NCBI GenBank assembly: GCA_002343715.1
Contig: DDSA01000127.1
Span: 1-30,940, forward strand
From: Phycisphaerales bacterium UBA2402
GTDB lineage: Bacteria; Planctomycetota; Phycisphaerae; Phycisphaerales; UBA1924
DNA: 30,940 nucleotides
Direction: 5' to 3'
The notes below the pieces were generated by a model. The model worked only from the letters and a program-made list of their open reading frames with translations. It did no database searches and was not told where the DNA came from. This document shows positions 8,656-16,897 of the stretch, piece by piece. Within the stretch, counting starts at the first letter, position 1. Each line of letters begins with the position of its first letter. Both the position numbers and the translations under genes were made by a program.

Positions 8656-9855
8656 ATGCTCCGTCCCGGTCAGGTTGTCGCTCTGTGTGCCTTTGCACTG
8701 CTGTGCGTGGGTGTTCTGATGGTCAACTCGGCGGACCTGATGGTGGCGAGGGTCGATTCCGGGCGTGATCATTCGCCGGAGTTGACGCTGTGGGGAATCG
8801 TGGAAAGCCGAGCCGCAACATACCTGGCGTTGGCCTGTGCGGCGTTGGTCTTGGGCGCACTCCTGCCGGTTCGAGTAGTGGCCGAACGCATGAGGCGATT
8901 GGTGACGCATCGGAACGCTCTGCCGTTCCTTGGCTTGGCGGTGCTGCTGGTCATCGCATTCTGTGCTCTGGTGTATGCACCCGGCGTGCGTGATCCGCGC
9001 AACGGCGCGCACAGGTGGATCGCGCTGCCGGGCATGCGTGACCTCTCCATGCAGCCCAGCGAGGTGGCGAAGTGGGCGTTGGTGCCGTTGGTGGCGATGT
9101 ACTGCACCCTGCGGTCGAGGGAACTGCCGCGGTTCTTCACAGGACTCATGCCCGCGATGATCGGGGTGGGCGCCGTCGCAGGGTTCATCGTTATCGAAGA
9201 TCTTGGAACGGGTGTGCTGGTCGCGTCGGTCGCCTGCCTGGTCCTGCTGGCTGGCGGAGCGAAGTTCCTGCAGTTCGCCATCTTCGGGCTGATAGGCACC
9301 GGAGGTGTTTCGGCGGCGATTCTGACAAGCCCGTACCGCATGAACCGCGTGAAGTCCTTTTTGGACCCGTACGCACACCCGGAAGGTATCGGCTACCACA
9401 CGATCCAGGGCCTCATCGCGATTTATAACGGTGGAGGAGTCGGTCGCGGATTGGGCGAGGGCATCCAGAAACGCGGCTACCTCCCCGAAGTTCGCACGGA
9501 CTACATCATGGCGCTCGTGTGTGAGGAGGGCGGTATCGCCGGGGCCGCGGCGGTCATGGCGTTGATCGGCGGTCTGGTGGTTGCCGGAGTGGTGATCGCG
9601 AAACGTGAACGAGACACGTTTCTTCAACTCTGGGCATTGGGAATAACCGCGACGGTTGCGTTGCAGGCATCGATGAACCTTCTTGTTGTGACGGGGATGG
9701 CGCCGGCGAAAGGCATCGCCTTGCCTCTGGTGTCGTACGGTGGAACGGGATGGATTCTCACCGCATTTTCACTCGGCCTGTTGGTTTCCATCAACCGTAC
9801 ACAGGCCGAGCCGCAGGAGGCGCAAGAGCACGTTCCCGCGGGCCTGCCCGCATGA
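8656..9855 (+). CDS. ftsW: Peptidoglycan glycosyltransferase FtsW (SEDS family)
   Basis: This 399-residue multi-pass membrane protein of the SEDS family polymerises lipid II into glycan strands at the septum, working with a class B penicillin-binding protein. About ten hydrophobic segments are visible. The family motifs include SEVAKWALVPLVA-type sequence, RVKSFLDPYAHPEGIGYHTIQGLIA, GGGVGRGLGEG and YLPEVRTDYIMALVCEEGG. The last contains the conserved Asp (Asp282) expected in the active site. Near the C-terminus, GMAPAKGIALPLVSYGGTGW matches the FtsW/RodA signature. RodA is the alternative, but the directly coupled murG downstream favours FtsW. ATG 8656 follows a short leader with no strong Shine-Dalgarno sequence. 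The stop overlaps murG (ATGA). Confidence 0.92.
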   Translation: MLRPGQVVALCAFALLCVGVLMVNSADLMVARVDSGRDHSPELTLWGIVESRAATYLALACAALVLGALLPVRVVAERMRRLVTHRNALPFLGLAVLLVIAFCALVYAPGVRDPRNGAHRWIALPGMRDLSMQPSEVAKWALVPLVAMYCTLRSRELPRFFTGLMPAMIGVGAVAGFIVIEDLGTGVLVASVACLVLLAGGAKFLQFAIFGLIGTGGVSAAILTSPYRMNRVKSFLDPYAHPEGIGYHTIQGLIAIYNGGGVGRGLGEGIQKRGYLPEVRTDYIMALVCEEGGIAGAAAVMALIGGLVVAGVVIAKRERDTFLQLWALGITATVALQASMNLLVVTGMAPAKGIALPLVSYGGTGWILTAFSLGLLVSINRTQAEPQEAQEHVPAGLPA

Positions 9856-10979
9856 GCAGGCAGATGGGGATTCTTTTCGCCGGGGGCGGCACCGGGGGGC
9901 ACATCTTTCCCGGTTTGGCCATCGCGGAGTGCATCCGTGAAGCACGACCAGACTGGCCGATTCAGTTTCTCTGTTCCACGCGTCCCGGTGATGCCTCGAT
10001 GCTCGGCGCGGAACAACTCGGGTCGAAACCCGTTGAGTTTACGTGCCTTCCAGCTCAGCCCTTCCTGCTCAAACCACGCGGGCTGCTTCGATTCATTGGT
10101 TCGTGGGGCGGGGCAGTTCGTTCGGCGCGTGCCGCGATCCGTTCGATGCGGGAGCGTGCCGGCACGGTCACAGTTGTCGCGATGGGGGGCTTCGTCGCGG
10201 CCCCCGCCGCTCAGGCGGCCCGTGCTGAGCGTTGCCCGATTTTCATGGTGAATCTTGATGCGGTTCCGGGTCGTGCGAATGCCTGGATCGCCCGGCACGC
10301 GACCCATGTCTTCACGACAGCGGAGATCGGCCCGGCGAGTTGGCGGCGAGTCTCACCAATAGTTCGTCGCGCGGCCAGAGCGCCAGGAACTCCGGAGCAT
10401 TGCAAACGCCTGTTGGGACTGGATCCGTCTCGTCCGGCACTCCTGGTGACGGGCGCGAGTCTTGGTGCTCAGACGATCAATAAACTGATGATCGCCTTGC
10501 TCGAAAAGTACGCGCCGATTTTGCGCAATGGGGCCTGGCAGGTGGTTCATCAGAGTGGGAAGTCCGATATTGAAGAACTTCGCGTTTCGTATCGAAACGC
10601 GCGCGTAGACGCCGTAGTCGAGCCTTTCTTTCGAGAGATGGGTGTGGCGTGGGGCTGCGCCGAAGCGGCGATCAGCCGCGCCGGCGCTGGGAGCGTGGCG
10701 GAAGCCTGGTACAACCGGGTTCCAACGCTCTTCCTGCCGTACCCCTTCCACGCGGATCAACACCAGAAGCACAACGCGAAACCGTTGATTGCAGCGGGTG
10801 CCGCGATGGTCGTGGAAGATCGGATCGAGGCACGCGACAACGTCGCCTCCGTCGGCCCTGTGATTGCGGCCCTTTTGACTGATTCCCAACAGCGCGCCGT
10901 GATGCGTGCAGCCATGGGGACTCTGGGCCATGCCGATGGAGCGGAGCGCGTCGCCGAAGCATTGCTGACCGATACGTGA
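9852..10979 (+). CDS. murG: MurG, UDP-GlcNAc:undecaprenyl-PP-MurNAc-pentapeptide GlcNAc transferase
   Basis: The 375-residue product adds GlcNAc to lipid I to make lipid II, on the inner face of the cytoplasmic membrane. The first glycine-rich loop, GGGTGGHIFP, spans residues 11-20. A conserved C-terminal donor-binding region, ISRAGAGSVAEAWYNRVPTLFLPYPFHADQHQKHNA, is visible. The start is ATG 9852, which overlaps the ftsW stop (ATGA). An in-frame ATG about 100 bases upstream would only add residues read from within ftsW. The order ftsW-murG is the classical division/cell-wall cluster order, but murD, murC and ftsQ/A/Z are not adjacent here, so the cluster is split in this genome. Confidence 0.95.
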   Translation: MSRQMGILFAGGGTGGHIFPGLAIAECIREARPDWPIQFLCSTRPGDASMLGAEQLGSKPVEFTCLPAQPFLLKPRGLLRFIGSWGGAVRSARAAIRSMRERAGTVTVVAMGGFVAAPAAQAARAERCPIFMVNLDAVPGRANAWIARHATHVFTTAEIGPASWRRVSPIVRRAARAPGTPEHCKRLLGLDPSRPALLVTGASLGAQTINKLMIALLEKYAPILRNGAWQVVHQSGKSDIEELRVSYRNARVDAVVEPFFREMGVAWGCAEAAISRAGAGSVAEAWYNRVPTLFLPYPFHADQHQKHNAKPLIAAGAAMVVEDRIEARDNVASVGPVIAALLTDSQQRAVMRAAMGTLGHADGAERVAEALLTDT

Positions 10980-11160
10980 CAGGCCGCGCGGCCCGTGCGT
11001 GCGGTCGCTACACAGCGCCCGTCGCCCGTCGTCGGGCAGGGGAGCGCGACAGCGCTGGTAAGATGGAGAAACCTGATCGTTATTTAGAACGGGTCGAAGG
11101 GGCGAGAACTCGTGTTTCTCACGCGGAAACGTGCAGTTTGGCGCGCGCCGATGCGCAGCA

Positions 11161-11176
11161 TGGGTACACTGACACC
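11161..11176 (+). promoter_or_regulatory. -10-like TACACT six bases before the start codon (possible leaderless promoter)
   Basis: TACACT lies at 11165-11170, followed by six bases and then ATG 11177. A TG lies four bases before the hexamer. With a transcription start six to seven bases past the -10, the mRNA would begin at or next to the start codon. No good -35 is seen. The next gene downstream has the same arrangement. Confidence 0.4.
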
Positions 11177-11776
11177 ATGCCAGATGGGGCACCTCTTTCG
11201 GCCGCCCCGGCGCGTGAAGCGCGCTGTGTGGCTTGGCACGAGCGCGGGACGGATCTCAAACCCGAACTTCTTGCCGCGCTGAACCGGCCCGGATTCTCGG
11301 TCGTGCGATGCGATGATGAGTTCGCTGCGGTGGCACATGTGTGTCGCTTGGCGCGTGACACCCGGACGATTCAGCCCGCCCCATTGGTCATTCTGCTGCT
11401 GGTTGATCCCGAGCAGTTGCGGTCTGTCGTGCCCGTTGTCGAGGCTGTCGCACGGCACGCTCCCACGGCTTCGGTCTGGATGTACGACCTGAAGTCTTCA
11501 CCGCAGTTGCGAACCGTGCGCAGCGCAGACATGGCGCATTGGCGGACCATTGTGTACGAGGCTCCAGATCAGCATGCGCCCGAGATCACGGTGCTCCCGG
11601 TTTCGATGCCGCAAACGCCCGCCGTGGGTGTTGAAACGCCGACCGACCCGACGGTGACCGAATCACCAAAAATCGTCATACCACAGCCAAATCACCCCGC
11701 CTCGCACATCCTCAGCGATGAGGAACTCGCCATGTTGTTGGATCTTGATCCACCAGAGAAGCCGCGCGACCTATAA
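11177..11776 (+). CDS. Hypothetical protein with receiver-like N-terminal fold
   Basis: I place the start at ATG 11177, giving 199 residues, because of the TACACT element just upstream. The frame is open back to a GTG at 10976 that overlaps the murG stop (GTGA), so a 266-residue form coupled to murG is possible. However, the extra 67 residues are Arg/Ala rich and do not look like folded protein. Residues about 20-130 alternate hydrophobic strands and helices (PLVILLLVDPEQLRSVVPVVEAV, TASVWMYDL), like a degenerate receiver domain. The C-terminal part is Pro/Thr rich and ends in an acidic segment (SDEELAMLLDLDPPE). The phospho-acceptor pattern of true response regulators is not convincing. The gene precedes a GGDEF protein with a similar N-terminal style, so a signalling role is conceivable. 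Confidence 0.6.
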   Translation: MPDGAPLSAAPAREARCVAWHERGTDLKPELLAALNRPGFSVVRCDDEFAAVAHVCRLARDTRTIQPAPLVILLLVDPEQLRSVVPVVEAVARHAPTASVWMYDLKSSPQLRTVRSADMAHWRTIVYEAPDQHAPEITVLPVSMPQTPAVGVETPTDPTVTESPKIVIPQPNHPASHILSDEELAMLLDLDPPEKPRDL

Positions 11777-11886
11777 CCAACGAACCCGAGTAACAAATCG
11801 GCGTATGTATCTTTGATGGGGAACTGGGTTCTTTAGAGCCGAGCGGGCCGAAGAGTGTAACCATGGGACGCCGGGTCCGAAAAGAA

Positions 11887-11901
11887 TGCTACACTGGGCG
11901 C
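11887..11901 (+). promoter_or_regulatory. Extended -10-like TGCTACACT six bases before the start codon
   Basis: TGC (11887-11889) plus TACACT (11890-11895) form an extended -10-like element. Six bases later comes ATG 11902. The element and spacing are the same as before the preceding gene, which supports a leaderless transcript for the diguanylate cyclase gene and sets its start codon. No clear -35 is present, as is common for extended -10 promoters. Confidence 0.45.
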
Positions 11902-13209
11902 ATGACCCAGACAGGGGTACAGGGCCGTTCTGTTCCGCACGCGGACACCCGCGTCATCCTGGTTGGCAAGACGGGATTGGATGCCGCGTTGCGCCTGGAC
12001 CACGGGATCGACCTCGTTCGGGTGAGATCGCCCGTGGATGCGATCGGGGAACTCGCGAATCCTCCCGAGTGTGATCATCCCATCGGGCGCGCCGTGGTGG
12101 TTGTCGCTCCAGAAGTCGAAGAATCATTGCGACCGCCGGGCGAGGCGGGGCAGTTGCGTGCCGATGCCGCGGCGATCCGTGAAATGGATCGGTTGACAAA
12201 CTTCATACGGGGTCTGCGTCTTGCGGAGCCTTCGGTGCGAGTGCTCGCGGTGTCGGGGAATGAGCCTGTTCAGGGCGCCTCGGAGTTTGACGGCGCGGTT
12301 TCGACCGGGTGGGATCCGCCCGCGTTGGCTCGTTACATCCGTGCCGGAAATGAGGGGGCGCAGCGCCCAACCCAACCTCAGACTCCTGCGCCCACCGGCC
12401 CGGGTGATTCGGCCTTGGTTTCGCTGTTGCTGCACGGGCGTGACCTGTTGCCCGCGGCTATCGAGTTGATCCGTGAGCGCACCGGTGATCCGGGTGTGAC
12501 CTTCAGCATCGAGACAAGCGTGTCCGGACACGAGGTTGCTTGGGAGGGCGTGGTCTTTGGAAGGCTCAGCGGCCGAGGCGCCGACATTCCTCATCATGCG
12601 AGGTGGCTGGCCGGGTGGCTGCGCCTGCGCGATCAACAGACACAACTCAAGGCCGCGGCGTTCACCGATCCGCTCACGGGAGCGTGGAATCGGCGGTTCT
12701 TTGACCGTCACCTCGCCGCGGCGATGGAGCAGGCCCGAATCCGGAGGCAGACCGTCACGGTGCTTCTGTTCGACATCGACGATTTCAAGAAGTACAACGA
12801 TCAGTACGGGCATGAAGCCGGTGATGAGATTCTGGTTGAGTCGGTGCGGCTGATGCGCACCGCGATCCGTCCCAGCGACCGGGTCTGTCGGATCGGAGGG
12901 GATGAGTTTGCCGTGATCTTCCATGATCCCGAAGGGCCGCGCCGTGAGGGGAGCATGAACACAGTCTCGGTGATGGAAGTCGCCGGGCGGTTCCGCCGGT
13001 TGATCCACGAACACCGATTCCCCAAACTCGCGGGCTGTGCGCCGGGGACGCTGACAATCTCCGGCGGCATGGCGACATTCCCGTGGGACGGGGGCACCCC
13101 GCAGGAACTTCTCTCAAAGGCTGATCAACTGGCACTCCAGGCGAAGCAACAGGGAAAGAACGCCATCACGTTCGGGCCGGGCTCACAGCGAGAGTGCGGA
13201 AAAGTGTGA
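11902..13209 (+). CDS. Diguanylate cyclase with receiver-like N-terminus
   Basis: The 435-residue product should make cyclic di-GMP from two GTP. The GGDEF domain occupies about residues 255-430. It has DPLTGAWNRRFF, the metal-binding FDIDDFKKYND, an intact GGDEF at 332-336 and, five residues before it, RPSD (323-326), which matches the inhibitory I-site RxxD. The C-terminal SGGMATFP...ADQLALQAKQQGKN is also typical. Residues 1-130 (VILVGKTGLDAALRLDHGIDLVRVRSP, AVVVVAPEVE) resemble a degenerate receiver domain. The middle has a helical segment (ALVSLLLHGRDLLPAAIELIRERTG). ATG 11902 is chosen over the in-frame ATG 11863 because of the TACACT element six bases upstream. The stop overlaps the next start codon (GTGA). 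Confidence 0.92.
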   Translation: MTQTGVQGRSVPHADTRVILVGKTGLDAALRLDHGIDLVRVRSPVDAIGELANPPECDHPIGRAVVVVAPEVEESLRPPGEAGQLRADAAAIREMDRLTNFIRGLRLAEPSVRVLAVSGNEPVQGASEFDGAVSTGWDPPALARYIRAGNEGAQRPTQPQTPAPTGPGDSALVSLLLHGRDLLPAAIELIRERTGDPGVTFSIETSVSGHEVAWEGVVFGRLSGRGADIPHHARWLAGWLRLRDQQTQLKAAAFTDPLTGAWNRRFFDRHLAAAMEQARIRRQTVTVLLFDIDDFKKYNDQYGHEAGDEILVESVRLMRTAIRPSDRVCRIGGDEFAVIFHDPEGPRREGSMNTVSVMEVAGRFRRLIHEHRFPKLAGCAPGTLTISGGMATFPWDGGTPQELLSKADQLALQAKQQGKNAITFGPGSQRECGKV

Positions 13210-16200
13210 CGAGCCCCAACGCTCCCGCGGACGTGAACATGTTCATACCATCGCTCATGCACGGATGGACTCCGCGGCGGGGCTTGGCGCATCGCGTTGG
13301 TATCGGGGTGTCGGTGGTTGTCGCCGCGCTCGCCGTCGGTATCATGCTCTGGCGAGGTGGGAGTTCGTCGGCGAAGGGGCCCGCTCACAGCGAGATCCCG
13401 GCCGCGCCCGACATCCGGCAGGTTCCATCCGCTGATGGAGGACTCCGCCAGATGGGCGGGGGCTCGCGCATGAACATCACGATGATGGACCGTGCCGACC
13501 CCTCGCGCATCGCCGGAGAGATGCAGGCGGATCGCTCCATCCCGCTGGAGAACAGACGATTCCGCCTGGAGCGACCCCGGGTCTGGATCTTTCTACGCGA
13601 TGGCCGAACGATCCATGTCGAGGCGGAGCGAGGGGAGGCGATGATCCCCGACGGTGCCGGGGCACGCCCGGAGGACGGTGTGGTGGAAGGCGATGTGGTC
13701 ATGAGGATGTTCGCGCCGCTGCCGCGGAGCGAGCGGCCCGACCCGCGAACGACTCCCCCTGTGATGAAACTCACGACTCAGCAGCTGCGCTTTGATGGCC
13801 GGGCGGGTGAGATCAACTTTCCCGAGAGTGTCGAAATCACGGGCGAACGGGTGGAGTTTTCAGGCGCTGGGGTGCTGATCGTGCTCAACGAGGGTGCCGA
13901 ACGACTGGAACTCCTGCGCGTGGAGCGGACCCGGTCACTCCTCCTCAAACCTGAGCCGCCGGGCACAAAAACCACGGCGGCACTCCCGGGCGCAACGCCC
14001 GCGGAAGTGTCCGATGAAACACCGCAAGCGCCAGTCGGTGAACCGGTCCCTGACAAGGCACCGGTCGAGACGTTGTACGCCCTGTGGTGTGAGCGTGCGG
14101 TCAGCGCAACGCAGGGATCGCGCACGCTGACGGGCGACAGGCTTGAAGGATGGGTTCGGTTGCTGGACAACAGCGTGCCGTCGTTGGCGTTGCGGAATGC
14201 CGCAAGTGAAACTAGTCGCGGCGCGGCGGCTTTGACTCCCCCGATTGATGCGTCCATGCCGCGGATCGCGGTTGTCACGACGGTGCAGCCGCCCGCGGTA
14301 CCGACCCAGCCGTTTCATTTTGCGAAGTCCGATGAGCCGCTCCTGCTCCTGTGGGATGGCCCGATGGAAGTCAGGCCGCTGAGCCATGTCCCGCCCGAAC
14401 TGACCGGCAATGATGCCTTCGTGCGGTGTACTTCGACACCGCCGCGGATCGTGACGATTCTGGATGCGGATTCCGGGGTGATCGGGAAAGGAACCATGGT
14501 GGAGTACGCCGCGACTCGGCGTGAGGCCGCCATCGCAGGGGGATCCGGAGTTCCGGCGGTCATTGAACGCACAGGCACTGGCCGTGCGATGGGCGAACGC
14601 TTTGATGTTTCGCTCGGCACGGGTCGCGTCCAGGCCCGCGGCTCGGGCGAGGTTCGGAGCGTGTCCGAGACGACCGGAACGGATGGTGAAGATACTTCCC
14701 GGGTCATCGCATGGGGCAAGGAGGCCGAGTTTCAGTTCGGGCTGAACGATGACACCATCGGCTCTCGCCTGGAGAAGGCCGTACTGCAGGGGAGCGTCAC
14801 GGCTGGGGATGGCAAGGGATTTCTCCGCGGAGAATCGGTGACGGCGCTGTTCAAGGCCATCGATGCGGATCGGTCATTCATGGAACGATTGAGTGTCCTC
14901 GGCAGTGCCCGCGCGGGAGACGGGAAGGACGGTTCTCTCGCCGCGGAGTCTCTTGAGGTATCGTTTGTCCGCCGCGGCGACACGGACGGGTCGGACCCGA
15001 TCATGCTGACCGCTCGCGGCGGGGTACGCGGCGAGCGGTTGGGATCGGTGCTGAGCGCCGATGCGCTGGAGGCGAAACTCGACCGGGACGAGCAGGGCGA
15101 GTCGTTCGTCGCGAGCGCCGAGGCGATCGGTGCTGTCAGTTTTATCGACAACGAAGGAGTTGAGGCGTACGCGGACCAACTATCCGCGAACCCTGCGGAA
15201 CAGGTTGTTGAACTACGGGGAGAGAATGCTCGCGCGGGGCAACGCGGCTCCATGGTGCGTGGTCAGTTCATCCGGCTCGACGGAGCGAAGAAGAGCCTCC
15301 TCGTTCCCGGCCCCGGTGAGTTTGAACACATACCACCTCCCGCCGAGGGTGAACAGCCCACGACGGCGCGCATCACATGGACGCGGGGAATGACCTTCGA
15401 TGACTCTGTCGGTACGGTGGTGTGTGATGGAGACGCGGCGGGGGAGCTGCGTCAGGGTCATCTGGCGCGTGATTCCATAAGAGCCGAGTCGATCCGTGTG
15501 CAACTCGCCCCGGCGGAACGGGAACCGGGTAGAGATGGGGCACGCCATCCGGTGACAGCGCCGATTCGAGAACGTGGCTCAGGCCCGGCCGATCCTCTCA
15601 ACGCGGCGAACAAGCGAAAACTCCTCTCGGTTGTGGCGATCGGCAAGGACCCGGCGACTCCGGCCGTGGTCGAAATCCGCAGATACGACCCCGCAACAAG
15701 CGGCGGTGAGGCGGTATTGTCCCGGCTGATGTACCTTGAAGGGGGTGAAATTCGCGCGGACAACCAGTCGGGCACGCTCGATGTGCCCGGGGCCGGCAAA
15801 CTGCTGACTCTTGACAAACGAACGGACAGGGCGGCTACGCCGGGCGAACAGCCTGTGAATGGGGGCATCGCGCTCGACGAATCTTCGGCTCGCGGGTCCG
15901 CGCTTTTCACGTGGAAGGAAGCCTTCTCGCTCAACCGCAACGCCGGGACCGTATCAATCCGCGGCGGCACGCGGCTGGTGCATGCAGCGACGGAGGGTGG
16001 TGCAGCTCTCGAGGTGGAAGCGGCGGAGATGAACGCACAGGTTTCAGAATCGGTCGCGGGTGGTGGTGGGGGGGAGTCGGGCGGAACAACGGCGGGCAAG
16101 GGCGGTTTGGATGAACCTTTCAACGGAACGCTCCGTACCGCCACCGCGACCGGGGGCGTGTGGATGCGCTACCAGCAGAAGGAAGTCTCCGCGGACATCA

Positions 16201-16376
16201 TGACATACGACGCCGCGACACGAACAGTGGATGCGCAGGGCACCAACGGCAACCTGATCACGGCCTTCGACCCCGAGAGCGCCACCCCGATCACCGCGAC
16301 GCGGGTGGTGTGGAACTTGAATGAAAACAAGTTCCAGTTGATGGGGATTCAGCAGCCCGTGGTAGTCCCAAAGTAG
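13206..16376 (+). CDS. Very large LptC/LptA-like (OstA-fold) envelope protein
   Basis: The start is GTG 13206, overlapping the stop of the diguanylate cyclase gene (GTGA); a GTG four codons earlier (13194) is equally in frame. The product is about 1056 residues. A single transmembrane helix lies near residues 29-50 (IGVSVVVAALAVGIMLW). The rest is a long periplasmic region of repeated short beta-strand patterns of the LptA/LptC/OstA type. Examples are LRFDGRAGEINFPESVEITGERVEFSG, the repeated LEVSFVRRG...ARGGVRGERLGSVLSADALEAKL, and the final VDAQGTNGNLI...RVVWNLNENKFQLMG. LptC and LptA bridge lipopolysaccharide transport from inner to outer membrane, and those proteins are only about 190 residues. 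This one is several times longer, perhaps making a long bridge on its own. Its assignment rests on fold-like patterns, not on one conserved active site. Confidence 0.65.
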   Translation: MTSPNAPADVNMFIPSLMHGWTPRRGLAHRVGIGVSVVVAALAVGIMLWRGGSSSAKGPAHSEIPAAPDIRQVPSADGGLRQMGGGSRMNITMMDRADPSRIAGEMQADRSIPLENRRFRLERPRVWIFLRDGRTIHVEAERGEAMIPDGAGARPEDGVVEGDVVMRMFAPLPRSERPDPRTTPPVMKLTTQQLRFDGRAGEINFPESVEITGERVEFSGAGVLIVLNEGAERLELLRVERTRSLLLKPEPPGTKTTAALPGATPAEVSDETPQAPVGEPVPDKAPVETLYALWCERAVSATQGSRTLTGDRLEGWVRLLDNSVPSLALRNAASETSRGAAALTPPIDASMPRIAVVTTVQPPAVPTQPFHFAKSDEPLLLLWDGPMEVRPLSHVPPELTGNDAFVRCTSTPPRIVTILDADSGVIGKGTMVEYAATRREAAIAGGSGVPAVIERTGTGRAMGERFDVSLGTGRVQARGSGEVRSVSETTGTDGEDTSRVIAWGKEAEFQFGLNDDTIGSRLEKAVLQGSVTAGDGKGFLRGESVTALFKAIDADRSFMERLSVLGSARAGDGKDGSLAAESLEVSFVRRGDTDGSDPIMLTARGGVRGERLGSVLSADALEAKLDRDEQGESFVASAEAIGAVSFIDNEGVEAYADQLSANPAEQVVELRGENARAGQRGSMVRGQFIRLDGAKKSLLVPGPGEFEHIPPPAEGEQPTTARITWTRGMTFDDSVGTVVCDGDAAGELRQGHLARDSIRAESIRVQLAPAEREPGRDGARHPVTAPIRERGSGPADPLNAANKRKLLSVVAIGKDPATPAVVEIRRYDPATSGGEAVLSRLMYLEGGEIRADNQSGTLDVPGAGKLLTLDKRTDRAATPGEQPVNGGIALDESSARGSALFTWKEAFSLNRNAGTVSIRGGTRLVHAATEGGAALEVEAAEMNAQVSESVAGGGGGESGGTTAGKGGLDEPFNGTLRTATATGGVWMRYQQKEVSADIMTYDAATRTVDAQGTNGNLITAFDPESATPITATRVVWNLNENKFQLMGIQQPVVVPK

Positions 16377-16407
16377 TGCGATCTGACCATTGACATCCGT
16401 TCAGGTA

Positions 16408-16428
16408 CTATTTCATGAAATGAGATAG
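16408..16428. terminator. Stem-loop downstream of the LptC-like gene
   Basis: CTATTTCAT (16408-16416) and ATGAGATAG (16420-16428) pair over nine positions with one G-T wobble and a GAA loop, about 30 bases after the stop codon of the LptC-like gene. There is no T-run, so it may be a processing or attenuation hairpin, or not functional. Confidence 0.3.
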
Positions 16429-16654
16429 GGCTCGATACGGCAAACCCCTTTGTCTGCCAACTCAGGATCGTGACGGAATGAATCGATGGAGCTTGCCTTC
16501 ACGGACAGGACGGTGAAACTTACATCCGGTACCATCGCCGTGGCGGCCGCGAGACCCTGAGCGTGTCGGAACGCCCGGTTCGGGTGCCAACAATCAACTT
16601 GTCTGTCTCTGGACCACAAGTGGACCGGCGATTGAGCCGAGAAACTCCCACCCC

Positions 16655-16683
16655 TTGAACGCCGCGGCGGGTGCTGATACACT
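16655..16683 (+). promoter_or_regulatory. Promoter, probably for tRNA-Asn
   Basis: TTGAAC (16655-16660) and TACACT (16678-16683) are separated by exactly 17 bases, a near-consensus sigma-70 arrangement. Transcription would start near 16690, giving a leader of about 100 bases before the tRNA. TACACT is the same -10 hexamer seen before two genes around 11.2 and 11.9 kb. Confidence 0.55.
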
Positions 16684-16791
16684 TCCTTCCCGCGGCACGA
16701 AAGGGCTGCGGTTTGCCCGGGGCTTGCGTGCCGAAAAGCACACAAACCAAAGGCAAATGGCTCCCCGCGCCCGAGGCGGGAAGGGTTCCAT

Positions 16792-16863
16792 TCCCTGATA
16801 GCTCAATGGTAGAGCGAGCGGCTGTTAACCGCTAGGTTCCAGGTTCGAGTCCTGGTCGGGGAG
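16792..16863 (+). tRNA. tRNA-Asn (anticodon GTT)
   Basis: A complete 72-base cloverleaf can be drawn. The acceptor stem TCCCTGA (16792-16798) pairs with TCGGGGA, with one G-T pair and discriminator G at 16863. The D arm has AGCTCAATGGTAGAGC. The anticodon stem GCGGC/GCCGC-type pairing encloses CTGTTAA, giving anticodon GTT. The T arm contains GGTTCGAGTCC. CCA is not encoded. tRNA genes are common integration targets, and an accessory region follows, but I could not find a second copy of the tRNA 3' end within the window. Confidence 0.96.
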
Positions 16864-16867
16864 TTCT

Positions 16868-16897
16868 GAGAAAGGCCTCGTAGAGAGGCCTTTTCTC
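16868..16897 (+). terminator. Intrinsic-type terminator of tRNA-Asn
   Basis: GAGAAAGGCCTC (16868-16879) pairs with GAGGCCTTTTCTC (16885-16897), with one bulged T and a five-base loop, immediately after the tRNA. The 3' arm contains a T-run (16891-16894). Confidence 0.75.

Larger units (their letters stand above)
16377..16791. other. Gene-free stretch upstream of tRNA-Asn
   Basis: No convincing coding region is seen between the LptC-like gene and the tRNA gene. Open frames on the minus strand (for example 16413-16745) have no homology I recognise and no ribosome binding site that I would trust. The stretch holds a stem-loop at 16408-16428 and a promoter at 16655-16683, each listed separately. 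Confidence 0.5.

Noticed and set aside
8383..9627. 414-codon minus-strand open frame across ftsW and the dismutase start
   Set aside because: His/Gln/Arg-rich composition with no domain; it overlaps two confident genes.
16413..16745. 110-codon minus-strand open frame upstream of the tRNA gene
   Set aside because: No Shine-Dalgarno sequence, no recognised family, and composition unlike neighbouring proteins.
16792..16863. tRNA-Asn 3' end as attachment site with a second copy in the window
   Set aside because: No second copy of the T-arm/acceptor sequence was found between 16864 and 30940 by eye, so insertion at the tRNA remains unproven.
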